A DNA stretch of 64,000 nt from Lycium barbarum (taxonomy: Eukaryota; Streptophyta; Magnoliopsida; Solanales; Solanaceae): the NCBI RefSeq assembly GCF_019175385.1, contig NC_083345.1, forward strand, positions 8,533,205 through 8,597,204, given 5' to 3'. Under the pieces are notes generated by a model. That model saw only the letters and a list, made by a program, of their open reading frames with translations, was not told where the DNA came from and did no database searches. Numbering within the stretch: position 1 is the first letter of the stretch; every line of letters starts with the position of its first letter. This document shows positions 10,440 to 21,153 of this stretch, one piece after another. The position numbers were made by a program, and so were the translations under genes.

Positions 10440-12681
10440 TCAAGTTCTAGAGGCTTTATTACTTCGAGACGTCCTTGTACCACCACGACCTTGTTGCCCA
10501 CAAGAACGTTTGTCATGGCCATATTGCTTACATGTAGAGCACTTGCGAGAGTAAGTTCTTTCACTAACATCCATTTGATTAGGTCTACGACTCCGTGAGT
10601 TAATGCCCAATTTCCTGATGTAATCCTTGTTAGCAACCATTGAAAATGGCTCGTTTGGCCAATAAGTTTCATTACCAAGTGGGTGGAATTGGTCGAAATA
10701 TGCTCTAAGGTAACTGTGGACCTTGTATTCCCTCGCCACATAACTTGTTACCGTTTTTCTCATTCTCTCGAAGCACTTGACAGCATGAGAACACGGCATG
10801 TGGTACGTTTGCCCCTTACCACAAGTGCATGTTCTTGTTGCCTCATAAACGGTATGCACGTTGCCACCCTTATTGTTGTAATAACCCGTCCTAATTTCAT
10901 ACACATGTTGAATTGGGTCATACTCGGTCATTTAGTGATGCTCACTTTTTTTTCTATAATGCTCCATATTTTTTAAGGCCCTTGGCATCCATGTCCCGCC
11001 TTCGGCTAATATCGCTTTGGCCTGTCTTGTCCTAACCACAAATCGCTCCACAACTTGCTTGAAAGTCATTCTCACCATTGCGGTGACAGGTAGTCCTCGA
11101 GCATATTTCAGCAAGCCATTGAAAGACTCTGAGTTGTTTGTTGTGAGCATGCCCCATCTTTTGCCTCCATCAGCATGAAGCGTCCATTTTTCAACTTCGA
11201 GCTTCATCAACCAAATGTATGTGGGTTCACTCACTGCCCTGATCAGATCCATTTTTGCAGCTATTTTCGTTGTTGATGCTCCATCGCAGCCCCCCACATT
11301 AATTTGTTTAGAGTGCCATTGTGAAACATTGATTGCAAATTTTCCTTCAAGTGACTTAAGCAATAGCGATGGTAAACAAAGGGAGACTGCCACCCCGATA
11401 AATTATCCTTATTGTGCAATATGCCTTTATGACAATCAGACAGCACGCATATGCCGATACAATCCTTAATAACATGAGTTTTCAAATAGGTCAAAAAGAT
11501 CTCCCATGTGTCGTTGCTCTCGTTAGCGGCAATTGCGAAAGCAAGAGGGAACATTGACCCATTGGCATCCATTCCTATTGCAATTAGGAGCTTGATGTTG
11601 TAGGCACCATATACATGTGTACCATCTATGGATATCATTAGTCGACAGTGAGCAAAACTATCAATGCATGGTTTGAATGTCCAAAATACGAAGTTGAAGA
11701 TTTTACCCTCTATAAGCCGCCACTCTACAACAGTACCATGATTAAAATGTTGTCGAGCCGCCATATACCTTGGCAGCGATTGAAAAGAAGTATGCCAATT
11801 TTCAAAGACCATCTCAAAAGCGCGTCTACGCTCGAGAAATCCCTTTTTGTTGCTTATAGTTTTACCATATATGGTTTGAATGTTTTGAATACAATCTTTG
11901 ATGGGGAACCTGCACAAGTTTAAACAAACAACATTTAGTAATGATCTTTCAATTGATACAAGACATATAATGTACTAGGTAGGATAAGTTACCTTGGCGT
12001 TTCGGCAACGTCTTTAAGTAACACTTGAGCAATCATGTTTGTATCTAAATTATAATGATCTGCTCGATTTTCTTCCATATCACAAGTGTGTCTTTCGCAG
12101 AATTTTGTGATAGCCCACATACCATCAGGCTTAACAATTCCCCGAAGCAACCACTCACAGCCTTGGTACTGTCGTCTACAAACTAGCCTCCATATCTTTG
12201 TGTTTGACTGATCAACCTTAAACTCCCTCATGTCCTTAAAACAATAAATTTTGACAGCCCGTTGCAACACCTTTTTGGATGCGAACAACATTCCCTTTAC
12301 AAGGTAGCATCGATCTCTGTTGAGATCCTTTTTGTTCAATCCAGGTTTTTAGGCGACTATCATCATCTTCTCTTGTGAAGACAAATGCATCATCACGACC
12401 CTGCAGGCTGTCAAGATAAGGGATATTATTAGAATGCCACTGAATTGGGCTTTCAGAAGTTGGGGTTTCAGCCATCGGTGGTAGTGCATTGGTTCTTGTT
12501 GGTTTTGGCTTTGAGGAATATTGTTGGTCATACCAACTTGAACATCATCATCATCGGTTACCTCTGCATTATTAGCTATTTCATCGTCATCACTTGATGA
12601 TGACTCATAATAATTTGAAAAATCTTCATTATCAAGTGCATTCATCCTCCTACACGAAAAGTAACATATTTTAAATACCAA

Positions 12682-12734
<53 letters not shown>

Positions 12735-13436
12735 AATATCAAGGTGATGAACTTACTATTGTTCATAAGCATTGTCATGGTGTGGAGAATGATCAACTCC
12801 ACCGAACTGAGAGGATTGACCAACATCGATATTTGGTACCACTGGCGAGTTTTGAGAATAGCTCCTATAAAGATTTGAAAACTGGTTATTTACCAATTCA
12901 TACAACAAACACGTGCTACTACACATAATAATAATATGAAAAATCCATATTTACCAATTTTCATTGTAAGCTTGATTAAATTACTGGCTTAGATTATCCA
13001 GCGGCACTTGACCACTCAAAATGTCTCCATAAGAAATAAAGTCCTCATAAGTGTTACCATGAATAAGCTGAATTTGAGGGATTTCTTCTCGAGGTATCTT
13101 TTCAACATATATCTCAAGAACATTAATGGATATTAAATCACAATATTCTTCTGGCGATCCCAAATAATCACTCAAAGATTCATCATCGTTGATATTGTGC
13201 ATGCCATAACGCACTACACCGTTTGATATTGTTTGTGGATATCTGCCAGTTAGTGAGATTCCAAACTCTGTGAATGTAGTTTTCATTCTTTTGTGCATAT
13301 AACTTACTAGTGTTTCATAATTTAAAGTTGTTGGAAATTTAACATGGGCTTTTGGTTTGATACTATAACGAACGGAGTAATTTGTCCTCGACGATATCTC
13401 CATCCCAAAATAGTGAAACCCTAACAGTTGAAGCAT
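10440..13436 (-). pseudogene. MULE transposase (MuDR family), decayed
   Basis: Reading leftwards: an N-terminal exon (12981-13436) with an acidic 'NINDDESLSDYLG' motif; a short exon near 12762-12865; an acidic linker; the MuDR DNA-binding region (about 11989-12340, 'GMLFASKKVLQRAVKIY'); an intron near 11918-11990; the MULE catalytic domain (11261-11917) with 'MISIDGTHVYG' and 'PLAFAIAANES'; a SWIM zinc finger ('CTCGKGQ...CSH', about 10810); and a zinc knuckle ('CSTCKQYGHDKRSC', about 10525). Damage: frameshifts near 12480, 12340 and 11262, and an in-frame TAA at 10932-10934 directly before the SWIM part. A conserved 'SDRHKGI'-type motif reads 'SDCHKGI'. Several independent defects make it a pseudogene; exon borders are approximate. 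Confidence 0.85.
12689..12731. repeat. (AT)n microsatellite in transposase intron
   Basis: About 21 AT dinucleotides between two transposase exons. Confidence 0.9.
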
Positions 13437-13519
13437 TTTGAGACATTTTTCTATGAAGTTTGATTTTTTTTAAGGACTTGTAAGACTTATACTTATGAAA
13501 TTGATGAGTTTTTCACTCG

Positions 13520-13980
13520 TCAAGCCTTCAAGTTAAATAGATTCCTGAAATTGTCATGCATGGTGTGTTGTCAAATCAACACGTACATTGCGCATTAAAA
13601 TGGTGCGCAATAGAAGTCGTATTAAAACGGTCAAATAATGCAGCAATATATTGTCAAATCAAGCCTTTATGTCATAGATTCCTGAAATTTTCATGCGTGG
13701 TATGCTGCCAAATCAACACTTACATTACGCATTAAAATGGTGCGCAATACAAGTCGTATTAAAACGGTCAAATAATGCATCAATGTATTGTCAAATCAAG
13801 CCTTTGTGTGTCATAGATTCCTGAAATTGTCATGTGTGATGTGTTATCAAAATCAACACTTACATTGAGCATTAAAATGGTGCGCAATATAAGTCGTATT
13901 AAAACGGTCAAATAATGTAGCAATGTATTGTCAAATCAAGCCTTATGTATCATAGATTCCTGAAATTGTCATGCGTAGAG
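13520..13980. repeat. 138-bp tandem repeat between the MULE genes
   Basis: About 3.3 copies with period 137-139 bp. The marker 'attcctgaaa' recurs at 13541, 13678, 13817 and 13956, and 'cattaaaatggtgcgcaata' recurs in each unit. It lies upstream of the transposase start. Confidence 0.85.
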
Positions 13981-13989
13981 GTGGAGGAG

Positions 13990-14155
13990 ACCTTTTCACG
14001 CACAAAATTAGTGCGTGAAAGAAGAAAACACCTTTCACGCACAGTTTCTGTGCATGAAAGGTAGTATAAGTTTTTGCACTTTCACGCACAGGTTCTGTGC
14101 GTGAAAGAGCTTTTTTTTTTAAAACCTATTAAAATCACGTTTTTTTTCCATACGT
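13990..14155. repeat. Third terminal-repeat-like block, three hairpins
   Basis: Three successive palindromes on the TTTCACGCAC...GTGCGTGAAA theme (about 13993-14020, 14031-14061, 14079-14107). They are followed by 'aaaacctattaaaatcacgt', the sequence that also follows the left terminal repeat at about 10056. Confidence 0.8.
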
Positions 14156-14239
14156 CGCACAAGTTATTATTAAGATAACTAATTATCATTAAGAAAATAA
14201 TAACATAAACTGTACACTTTATTTACAACATTCACAATC

Positions 14240-17055
14240 TCAAGTCCCACAAGTGGGAGCCTTTAGAGTTCGGCTAGGCCTAAGGATAACCCCACCACCA
14301 CCACCATCATCTCCATCCCCCTTCCTCCTCTTAATCTGTACATACTCTATGGCATGATCATCCTTGCTTCCCTTCCTTCCCTTCTTTCGACCTGGACCCC
14401 GGTTCATAACATGCTTCCTATGGGAGATGACTGTGGGCGGTGAGGCCGGTTCATAACATGGTTCCTCTTCAGTCTCATCAGGAGACCCGTCCACAAGCGC
14501 AGAGGAATGAACCTGAAATAACATATAAAAAATTTAATTTAGATTTATTCTAAACTAAACATGAAATAAACAACTAATTAATAAAGAATTTATTTTATTA
14601 TAAAAATTAAACCTGTGTGTTGATGGCCTCCTGAGATGCCTTGTGAGAGGGCTCCTGAACTGGGTCCTCAACGGTCTCTTGAGTGAGCCCGGTGCAGGAG
14701 ATGGGTCCACAGGCGTAGAAGAATGAACCTGAAATAATATATAAACAATTTAGTTTAGATTTATTCTAAAATGAATTTGAAATAAATAATTAATTAATTA
14801 ATTAATTATTTTACTTTATTGTAAAAGTCAAACCTGTGTGTCGACAGCCTGTGAGATGCCTGGTGAGAAGGCTCCTGAGCGGCCCGTGGAGCAGGAGATA
14901 CAGATGGTGTCGTATCAAACACGAAGTCCTCGAACATGGAGTCATCGAAGTCCAGATGTAGGCCACCTTGTAGATCACAAATCGTCCGCTCACCCTGTGG
15001 ATCACGAATAGGTGGATGTGGAAATGAAGACCAGGGCACGTAATTTGAAAAAGGGTCCGGCGTATACAGAGGTGCCTGTGAAGTCGACGGACGGGAATAA
15101 GAAGTCGATGGGATATCTGTAGTCGCCGGCCGGTAAAAACTCGGCGGGATCTCTGAAGCCGACGGAGCCTTATCACCTCTGCCAGCCCTACCACCTCTGC
15201 GACAGCCACCAGCTCCTCGGCGACCACGACCACCTGCTGGCCCAGGTGGGGCACCAGGAACATGCTCAAAGTCATGTGTCTGTCTCATACCAGTCTCGGC
15301 AAGTTCAATCATTCGTGCTGCATACTCCGCTGTCTCGAGGGCCTCCGTACTAGCAGTGCTCTCATAGCGCATCATCTGAACGGTCCGTACCTGCATATGT
15401 TTGCAAATATTAACAATTGAATAAAGTTGTAAAGTAGTACATAAGACGATGGTTTAAGTTTAAGACTAATAAAACTTACCAGCGCCTCGTACGCTCCTGC
15501 AAGAGCTACATATCCCAGGCCATCTGGACGACGCCTAGAGGGGTTGCCAATAATTATGCGAGTGATCCGCATGTACCACTCCATGTACACATGGATCGGA
15601 GTGTTATGTCTGACCACCGCTAGGCTCGTCATCCTCACATCACAACTCTGGACCTGCTGCTGCATATGGAGTCGCCATGCATCATCGACGCCCGTACGCT
15701 CCTCCCTCACATAGTGGTCATGCTCCCAATCCGTAGTCGCGGGTATATTCTGTACATACCCAAACTGCCGTAATACGCGGTCAGGCGCATGATACTCAAC
15801 AATATCCATATGTATCAATGGACACATCGACATCCACATGTGCTGACTAGCCCTACAAAACACCGGTAGCTCATCCAAAATATGATCATACGGCGTCCAT
15901 ATAAAAGCCTGTAAAAAGAATTGAATTAGTTAACAATAAAAGACAAATAGTAGCTATGTGGTCTAGCGTGTGGATCCAAACTATGAATATACCGTCTGCG
16001 TCGTCATGCGATCTAGCTGATCCCTAAACGGGAGAAGGCTATGGTGCGTCTCCGCACGTCGGCGTACGCCTCGCGACCATCTCCGCGCTTATGGCATTGG
16101 CACAGTAAGATAGTCAGCGGGAGGGTGAGCTGGTATGGGTTGAAAAGGTCTCAACCTAGTCCACACCCATATATGATATAGTCATTTAAAAAATATTTTA
16201 TCAGTCATCATTTTAAAAAAATATATTTTGTGTTTAATTACACACACGTAAATATATTACCTGAAGGAGCGAGCAAAATGCAGGGACCTCTGTCCTCATG
16301 CCCATAGAACATCGGCAAAATCCTCGATACATGTAGCCCAGCACAGCAACGCCCTAACTATAACATCCTATCTCGGCGAGATAGTCGATATACCGAAGAT
16401 ACCTCAAGCTCACATGCAAACCCGAAGTGTTTGGGAACAGGATGGCCCCGAATATGATGAGTAGGTATAGACGCGCACGTCGGTCAACATCAGCCTGAGG
16501 CGTGTCCTCTCCAATCGGATGCTGCATGTCTGTGAGGCGCAAGTGAGCATAAAGGGCCGACAACAAAAGCCGACTCTGGTCGGGAATATGACCATCCAGA
16601 GCCGCGAAACCGGTGATCCTAGTCAACTCATCCCGGTAAGGCGGCAGCACAGGAGGCTCCTCAATATACAATGGGCGTCCATCAACTTGTAGCCCATAAA
16701 TGACTTCCACATCCTGAAGGGTAATGGTAGCCTCACCGGTGCGGAGATGAAATGTGTGCGTCTCCGGTCGCTACCTTTCAATCAATGCCGTCACTAGCGA
16801 CCTATCGTGCTGTACCCGACCAACTTCGACGCACCGGTAGATACCGCCCCGACGTAGTATATCCAGGACAGGAGGATGTGGGGGGTGAGCAGCTAAGATC
16901 TCCCATGCTGAGTCCCCTAACCGGGTACGGACCTGAGCCTCAGGCTGCAGGGCGGATGTCCGTATATGTTGCGAACTATGCTCGGGCTGAAGATACAGTA
17001 ACTCTCGGTCGAAGAGCCCCGGATCAAGAGGGTGGTGATCCATCTGTTTTGCCAT
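14240..17055 (-). pseudogene. Plant mobile domain (PMD, MAIN/MAIL-like) gene, decayed
   Basis: The first exon region (17055 to about 16261) starts with 'MDHHPLDPGLFD' after 'MAKQ' and contains the PMD-typical 'LDILRRGGIYRC', 'THTFHLRTGEATITLQDV', 'GLQVDGRPL' and 'SLRYLRYIDY'. Further exons (about 16165-15990, 15908-15480, 15392-14837, 14735-14612, 14524-14240) give 'DELPVFCRASQHMWMSMCPL', a Gly/Arg-rich low-complexity region and a basic tail. In-frame stops occur where tryptophan is expected (TAG at about 16770 and 16351) and at about 16112 (TAA). The PMD family is known both as host genes and as cargo of MULE and gypsy elements; this copy is cargo. Its role in transposition is unknown. Confidence 0.8.
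14460..14880. repeat. 216-bp tandem exon-intron duplication in the PMD gene
   Basis: The marker 'gaatgaacctgaaata' occurs at 14505 and 14721. Each copy includes the end of one exon, a ~90-bp AT-rich intron and the start of the next exon ('ctgtgtgt.gac/gatggcc...gagatgcct'). Confidence 0.75.
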
Positions 17056-17300
17056 TTTAAATCAATCATTAACAAGTAATATTAGTTATGTAATCTTTTA
17101 TCGAAAATTTTATTAAGGATTGTGATGACCCATCTGTTTTATGTATTTTAAATCAATCATTAACAAGTAATATTAGTTATGTAATCTTTTATCGAAATTT
17201 TATTAAGGATTGTGGTGACTCATCTGTTTTACGTATTTTAAATCAATCATTAACAAGTAATATTAGTTATGTAATCTTTTGTCGAAAATTATATTAAGGG
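17041..17300. repeat. 90-bp tandem repeat over the PMD start codon
   Basis: Period exactly 90 bp: 'catctgtttt' at 17041, 17131 and 17221, with 'aaatcaatcattaacaagta' in each unit. The first unit overlaps the PMD start (ATG at 17055, minus strand), so the 5' end and leader were amplified. Confidence 0.9.
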
Positions 17301-18138
17301 TGTTCAATCCTAAGCTATTGGTTATGAATCCTAAACTAAGGGTTTTCAATCCTAAAATATAAAGATTAAAAATTAATAAGTCAAATAATTAACAATTAGT
17401 TAGCAAACAATTAGTATAAATAATTAATAAATAAAAAATTAACTAACTAATCAAATAATTAACAAGTTATTATCATATATTTAATAAATAAACAATTAAG
17501 TAACTAATCAAAAAATTAATAAATTGTTATCGTATATTTAACAAATAAACAATTAATTAACTAATGAAACAATTAAGAAATTATTAACAAATAAATAATT
17601 GGCTTAACAAAAACTAAATAAATAATTAGCTAGTCTAACAATTAATAAATACTAAAGTCACTAATCGAATAATTAACAAATACTAAATAAACAATTAATA
17701 AATAATTAACTAATTAACAATAGATAAACAAATCTAAAAAAAAGGGGCAATCGCAGTAGTTGGTGCGGACTGCCCAAAAACGCATCAAAAAAATGCGCAA
17801 TCCACCACAGATCACTCCAACCATACCTAAGGTAATAATATATTTAGCAATGTAATAAAAAATTCGTAGTAAAATACGTACAATGAAGGTTTTTTGAGTT
17901 TTCAAAGTGAGCTCCGCGCTGCTCTATTCCAAAATCTAACCTTAGAAACTTATTCCTACACTTCAATATAACAAGAATATTGACTTTTGGGTTGAAAAAC
18001 AACACGAAAAAGACGTTTTTTTAGGGTGGGGGGGGGGGGGGGGGTTGGGGACCACTGAAATGGGGCGTTAATGGCGGGGCATTTGTGGAAGTGAAAGGTT
18101 CGGGTCTCTGGTGGGGAAGGAGGGGGCGACTTTTTGTT
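17301..18138. other. AT-rich MULE interior, no gene
   Basis: About 840 bp of 'aattaacaaata'-type low-complexity sequence, then a G-run (18028-18043). Probably promoter and leader of the PMD gene. No supported ORF. Confidence 0.5.
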
Positions 18139-18286
18139 GCCTCCTTCACGCACAAATTTCGTGCGTGAAAGGCCAAACTTGTATTTTTGCAGTTTGGTCC
18201 TTTCACGCACTAAATTCGTGCGTGAAACCTATAAATATTTTTTTTTGTGTGTTAGTTTGGTTCAACTTTTTTTTTTATGCTACAAA
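18139..18286 (-). repeat. Right terminal inverted repeat of the MULE
   Basis: Inverted copy of the left end with the same two hairpin motifs. Sequence outside it (from 18287) is unrelated to the inner flank. Confidence 0.85.
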
Positions 18287-18296
18287 ATTCGCGGAT

Positions 18297-19720
18297 GGAT
18301 GAGATATGTATAGTTGAAATTGACATAAATGAACGAACTTATGTAGTTATGTATAATTGTATAAATTATGAGGTTGATGCTAAAAAATTAAAAAGATTGA
18401 AGTTCCAATAGCCATTAACTCATTAATGCAAACTTAGTGAATTCTGGGTTTCCTTTTCCAAAGTAATCATCAACATCCACAAGATTAAAACATGATAGGG
18501 TCATTTTAACTATCACGCAGTCATTTGTTTACTATATATGATATGAAATTTCATATGTAAGGAGTTTTGAACACTATCACAGAGTTTCACTCGGAGGAGT
18601 TTCGAACTTCGGCGTATTTCATGGAGTTATCTTGTGTTTTAGTTAGAATATTTTTATTCGAATTTTATGTTTGTATTAAAAGGGGGCAGTTTGAAATTGT
18701 GATTGAGTTTCAAGTAGCGGTACAAAAAGTGGCTATTTGTTGATTTCTTCCAACTTTACTTTATTACCGAGGGTTAGTGGTGGGATTGGTGGATCCCTCC
18801 AGCTTATTGAGATCTCAAATTCGGTCCTATGAATAGAGAAAGTTTCCGTAGGTAAGCTTTCCCTTTAACGTGTCATATGCGATCTGAATATGGATTAATC
18901 TATCGGCCAGTGAATTCCTTATATCAAATTATTAGATTTAAAAAAGTGAATTTTTACGTCAATAAGAAAAGAATCTGCTGAGGTCCACGCCATTATGGTC
19001 ATGTGAATCCTGGCGCTTGGCTAGTGCAAGTTCCACAAAAGCAAATGGCCAAATGATCCTAGGCCATGGACTATGGGCTCTTCCTAGAAAGCTGTCTCGA
19101 TTTTTTTTAGAGTCAATTTGACTAATCCTTTAAGCTAAATTCTATTAGATTAATTTAATATTTTAAAAGTAAAATTTAAATATTTTAAAACTACAGGAAA
19201 AATACTATAAATTGCAATTCTTTTCATATCAATATGATGAAAAGATATATCATAAAATATTGATCAAAGTTCAAATAGTTTGACCTTTGAAAAGCCAAAT
19301 GTGATAAGTATTTTGAAACAGAGGAAATATGTCTCAACAGGGAACGTTAATATTCAGTTTTAATTGGTTTCACCTCTTTACAAGGTGATAACACTGATGA
19401 ATTTCTTAAGCAATTGAGTTCCAACTTATAGCTCCATCTACTCTAAATTATTGTGTGTCTATTTTGTTTTCAACCCCCACTTCCTTTATGGGTTGCACAT
19501 ACAGTCTCACACTTCTTTTTATTGGGTGTGACAAGATTTCATATACAAAACAAAACTTTTAAAAGAACGTCACCAAATTTTATTTCCTTTTGTTAAAGAA
19601 CATTACCATGTTACAGAAAAAATAAAATAGCAACTATGAACTAACCAGAACTTGTCTCCTTAATTCAAGAGAGTTGCTAAAGTTGTAACTCATAAAACAT
19701 TTTCACCATTTGCTCAAAAA
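18297..19720. other. Intergenic, nothing recognised
   Basis: Flank of the MULE and 3' flank of the second intact germin-like gene. No coding signal or clear repeat. Confidence 0.4.
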
Positions 19721-21062
19721 CTAGGCAGTCCATTTGAACTGTGCTCGAAGATGCTTGATCACTTTCTTATCCAATTGGAAACCTTTGACAAGAACATCCT
19801 CAAGAATTGGTGGATTTGACCCAAAGAGTTGATAAGCAATCATATGCACTCCAGGATTTTGGCTGTTGAAACAACTCAAATGCGTTGCGTTGGTGGTTCC
19901 CAAATTGTATTGAATGTGAATCATACTTTGCGGGATCACGAAAACATCCCCTGGATTCAAGATTTTCGCGAATAGCCTCGATTTGAAGGGATTCCCTGGA
20001 TCAGGAACAACAAATCCAACATAGATAGTCCCTTCCAGTACGAGTATTAGCTCAGTTGCTCGAGGATGAATATGAGGTGAGACTAGTCCAAACGGTTCAA
20101 GATCAGCACGAGCAATGGAAATACCAAGAGTGTTGAGTCCTGGCATTCGAGCTACATTTAACACATTCACAGCAAAGCCAAGATTTGTTGGTGTTGGCAT
20201 TCCACTTTCATTGAAACCTGAAGCAAAGAAATCATTTGCAGTGGCTAACTTTGGGTCTTTGCAGAACTTTCCATTCACAAACACTGCACATGATTGGAAC
20301 AGAACAAGATTAGGAACATAACTTAGACATAGATTTAGCTTTGAATCAAACAATTTAGAGAAGAATCTCAGTTCAATGTGAAAAACTATTTATACAATCA
20401 GATCACATTTAATGTAATTACAGGTAAATCTCAATGACAAACATTAATTGGTAACAGTGGAAATAGAAAAAAAAAAAAAAAAAAAGGAAATGGCAATGAA
20501 CAACTTCTATTGCTAAACGACAAAAAGCCGTTGCTAATCAGGAACAGATGTAGCTTGATGTTACCGGGTTCATTTGAACCCAGTAATTTCGACGGAGAGC
20601 CTAGATTTATGTGAAAAATCCACTAAAATTGCAATAAATAGTAGATATGAACTCATAATTTTAGAATATAATAAGTTCAATGCTAAAAATCTTAGAAGTT
20701 GAACTCGTAAAGCTTCAAGTCCTGGATCCGCATTGCTAATCCTATTTAACAATGGATTATCAAAAAATCCTATCAGCTACGGTCTATTTGGCGAAAGGTT
20801 AATGACGAACTTTGTAACTACATCCTGTATATTTGAGGTGATTAGTGTATATAACTTAAATACTACAGAGAAATTGTTGAAGTTATTATTTAGAAAAGGG
20901 AAAAGAAAATTAAAGATCGATGAGTGAGTTACCAGAATGGTTGGAATCTTGAACTGCAACACATAGATCCTGAAGAGGGTCAAGATCATAGGCAGAAACT
21001 GAGGAAGAAAAGCAAGCAGTGATGACTATAGTAATTACTACAATCAAGAAGGCCTTTGTCAT
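19721..21062 (-). CDS. Germin-like protein (cupin), intact, two exons
   Basis: Exon 1 is 20933-21062 and exon 2 is 19721-20283; the 649-bp GT-AG intron falls in the same phase as in the 3790-4591 gene. The product is 230 aa: a signal peptide of about 24 residues ending 'SSSVSA', 'YDLDPLQDLCVAV', 'VNGKFCKDPKLATANDFF', then the cupin barrel. Box 1 is 'HIHPRATEL...EG', keeping both His and the Glu (HIH rather than HTH). Box 2 is 'GDVFVIPQSMIHIQYN', keeping the His but with Ser for the conserved Gly after 'PQ'. 'NESG' and 'NATH' are potential N-glycosylation sites. It is probably a secreted cell-wall protein; enzyme activity cannot be inferred. Its intron hosts an interspersed repeat (20556-20735), which accounts for part of its extra length. 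Confidence 0.93.
20556..20735. repeat. Interspersed repeat in germin-like intron
   Basis: Contains 'ggttcatttgaaccc', 'gcctagatttatgtg', 'gaactcataattt', 'gttcaatgctaaaaat' and ends 'cctggatccgc'. The same layout, at varying similarity, is seen at about 2472-2652, 2757-2932 and 51187-51380. Confidence 0.6.
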
Positions 21063-21147
21063 TTTGTTATGATATTTGGCTACTAATCACAATCCACTTA
21101 AGAGATCTTGGAATTGTTTGTAGTAGAAATCTGACTTATGTAGTTGG

Positions 21148-21153
21148 ATTATA
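21148..21153 (-). promoter_or_regulatory. TATA box of the second germin-like gene
   Basis: TATAAT on the minus strand, about 86 bp upstream of the ATG. This matches the spacing in the paralogue. Confidence 0.45.

Larger units (their letters stand above)
9888..18286 (-). mobile_element. Mutator-like element carrying transposase and PMD genes
   Basis: 8.4 kb bounded by near-identical inverted repeats (left 9888-10044, right 18139-18286), both starting TTTGTAGCA then poly-A then GTTGAAC. Flanks 9878-9887 (ATTCACGACT) and 18287-18296 (ATTCGCGGAT) agree at 7 of 10 positions, a possible decayed target duplication. Both genes are on the minus strand: PMD on the right (14240-17055) and transposase on the left (10440-13436). 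A third terminal-repeat-like block at 13990-14155, in the same orientation as the left end, separates them. This suggests the PMD part was once its own element, or that the end was duplicated internally. Both genes carry disabling changes, so the element looks non-autonomous now. Confidence 0.85.

Noticed and set aside
14806..15396. Gly/Arg-rich frame as an independent RNA-binding gene
   Set aside because: It is an exon of the PMD pseudogene, bounded by matching splice sites.
9888..18286. CRISPR-like array from repeated palindromes
   Set aside because: Plant nuclear DNA; hairpins are irregularly spaced and confined to MULE ends and centre.
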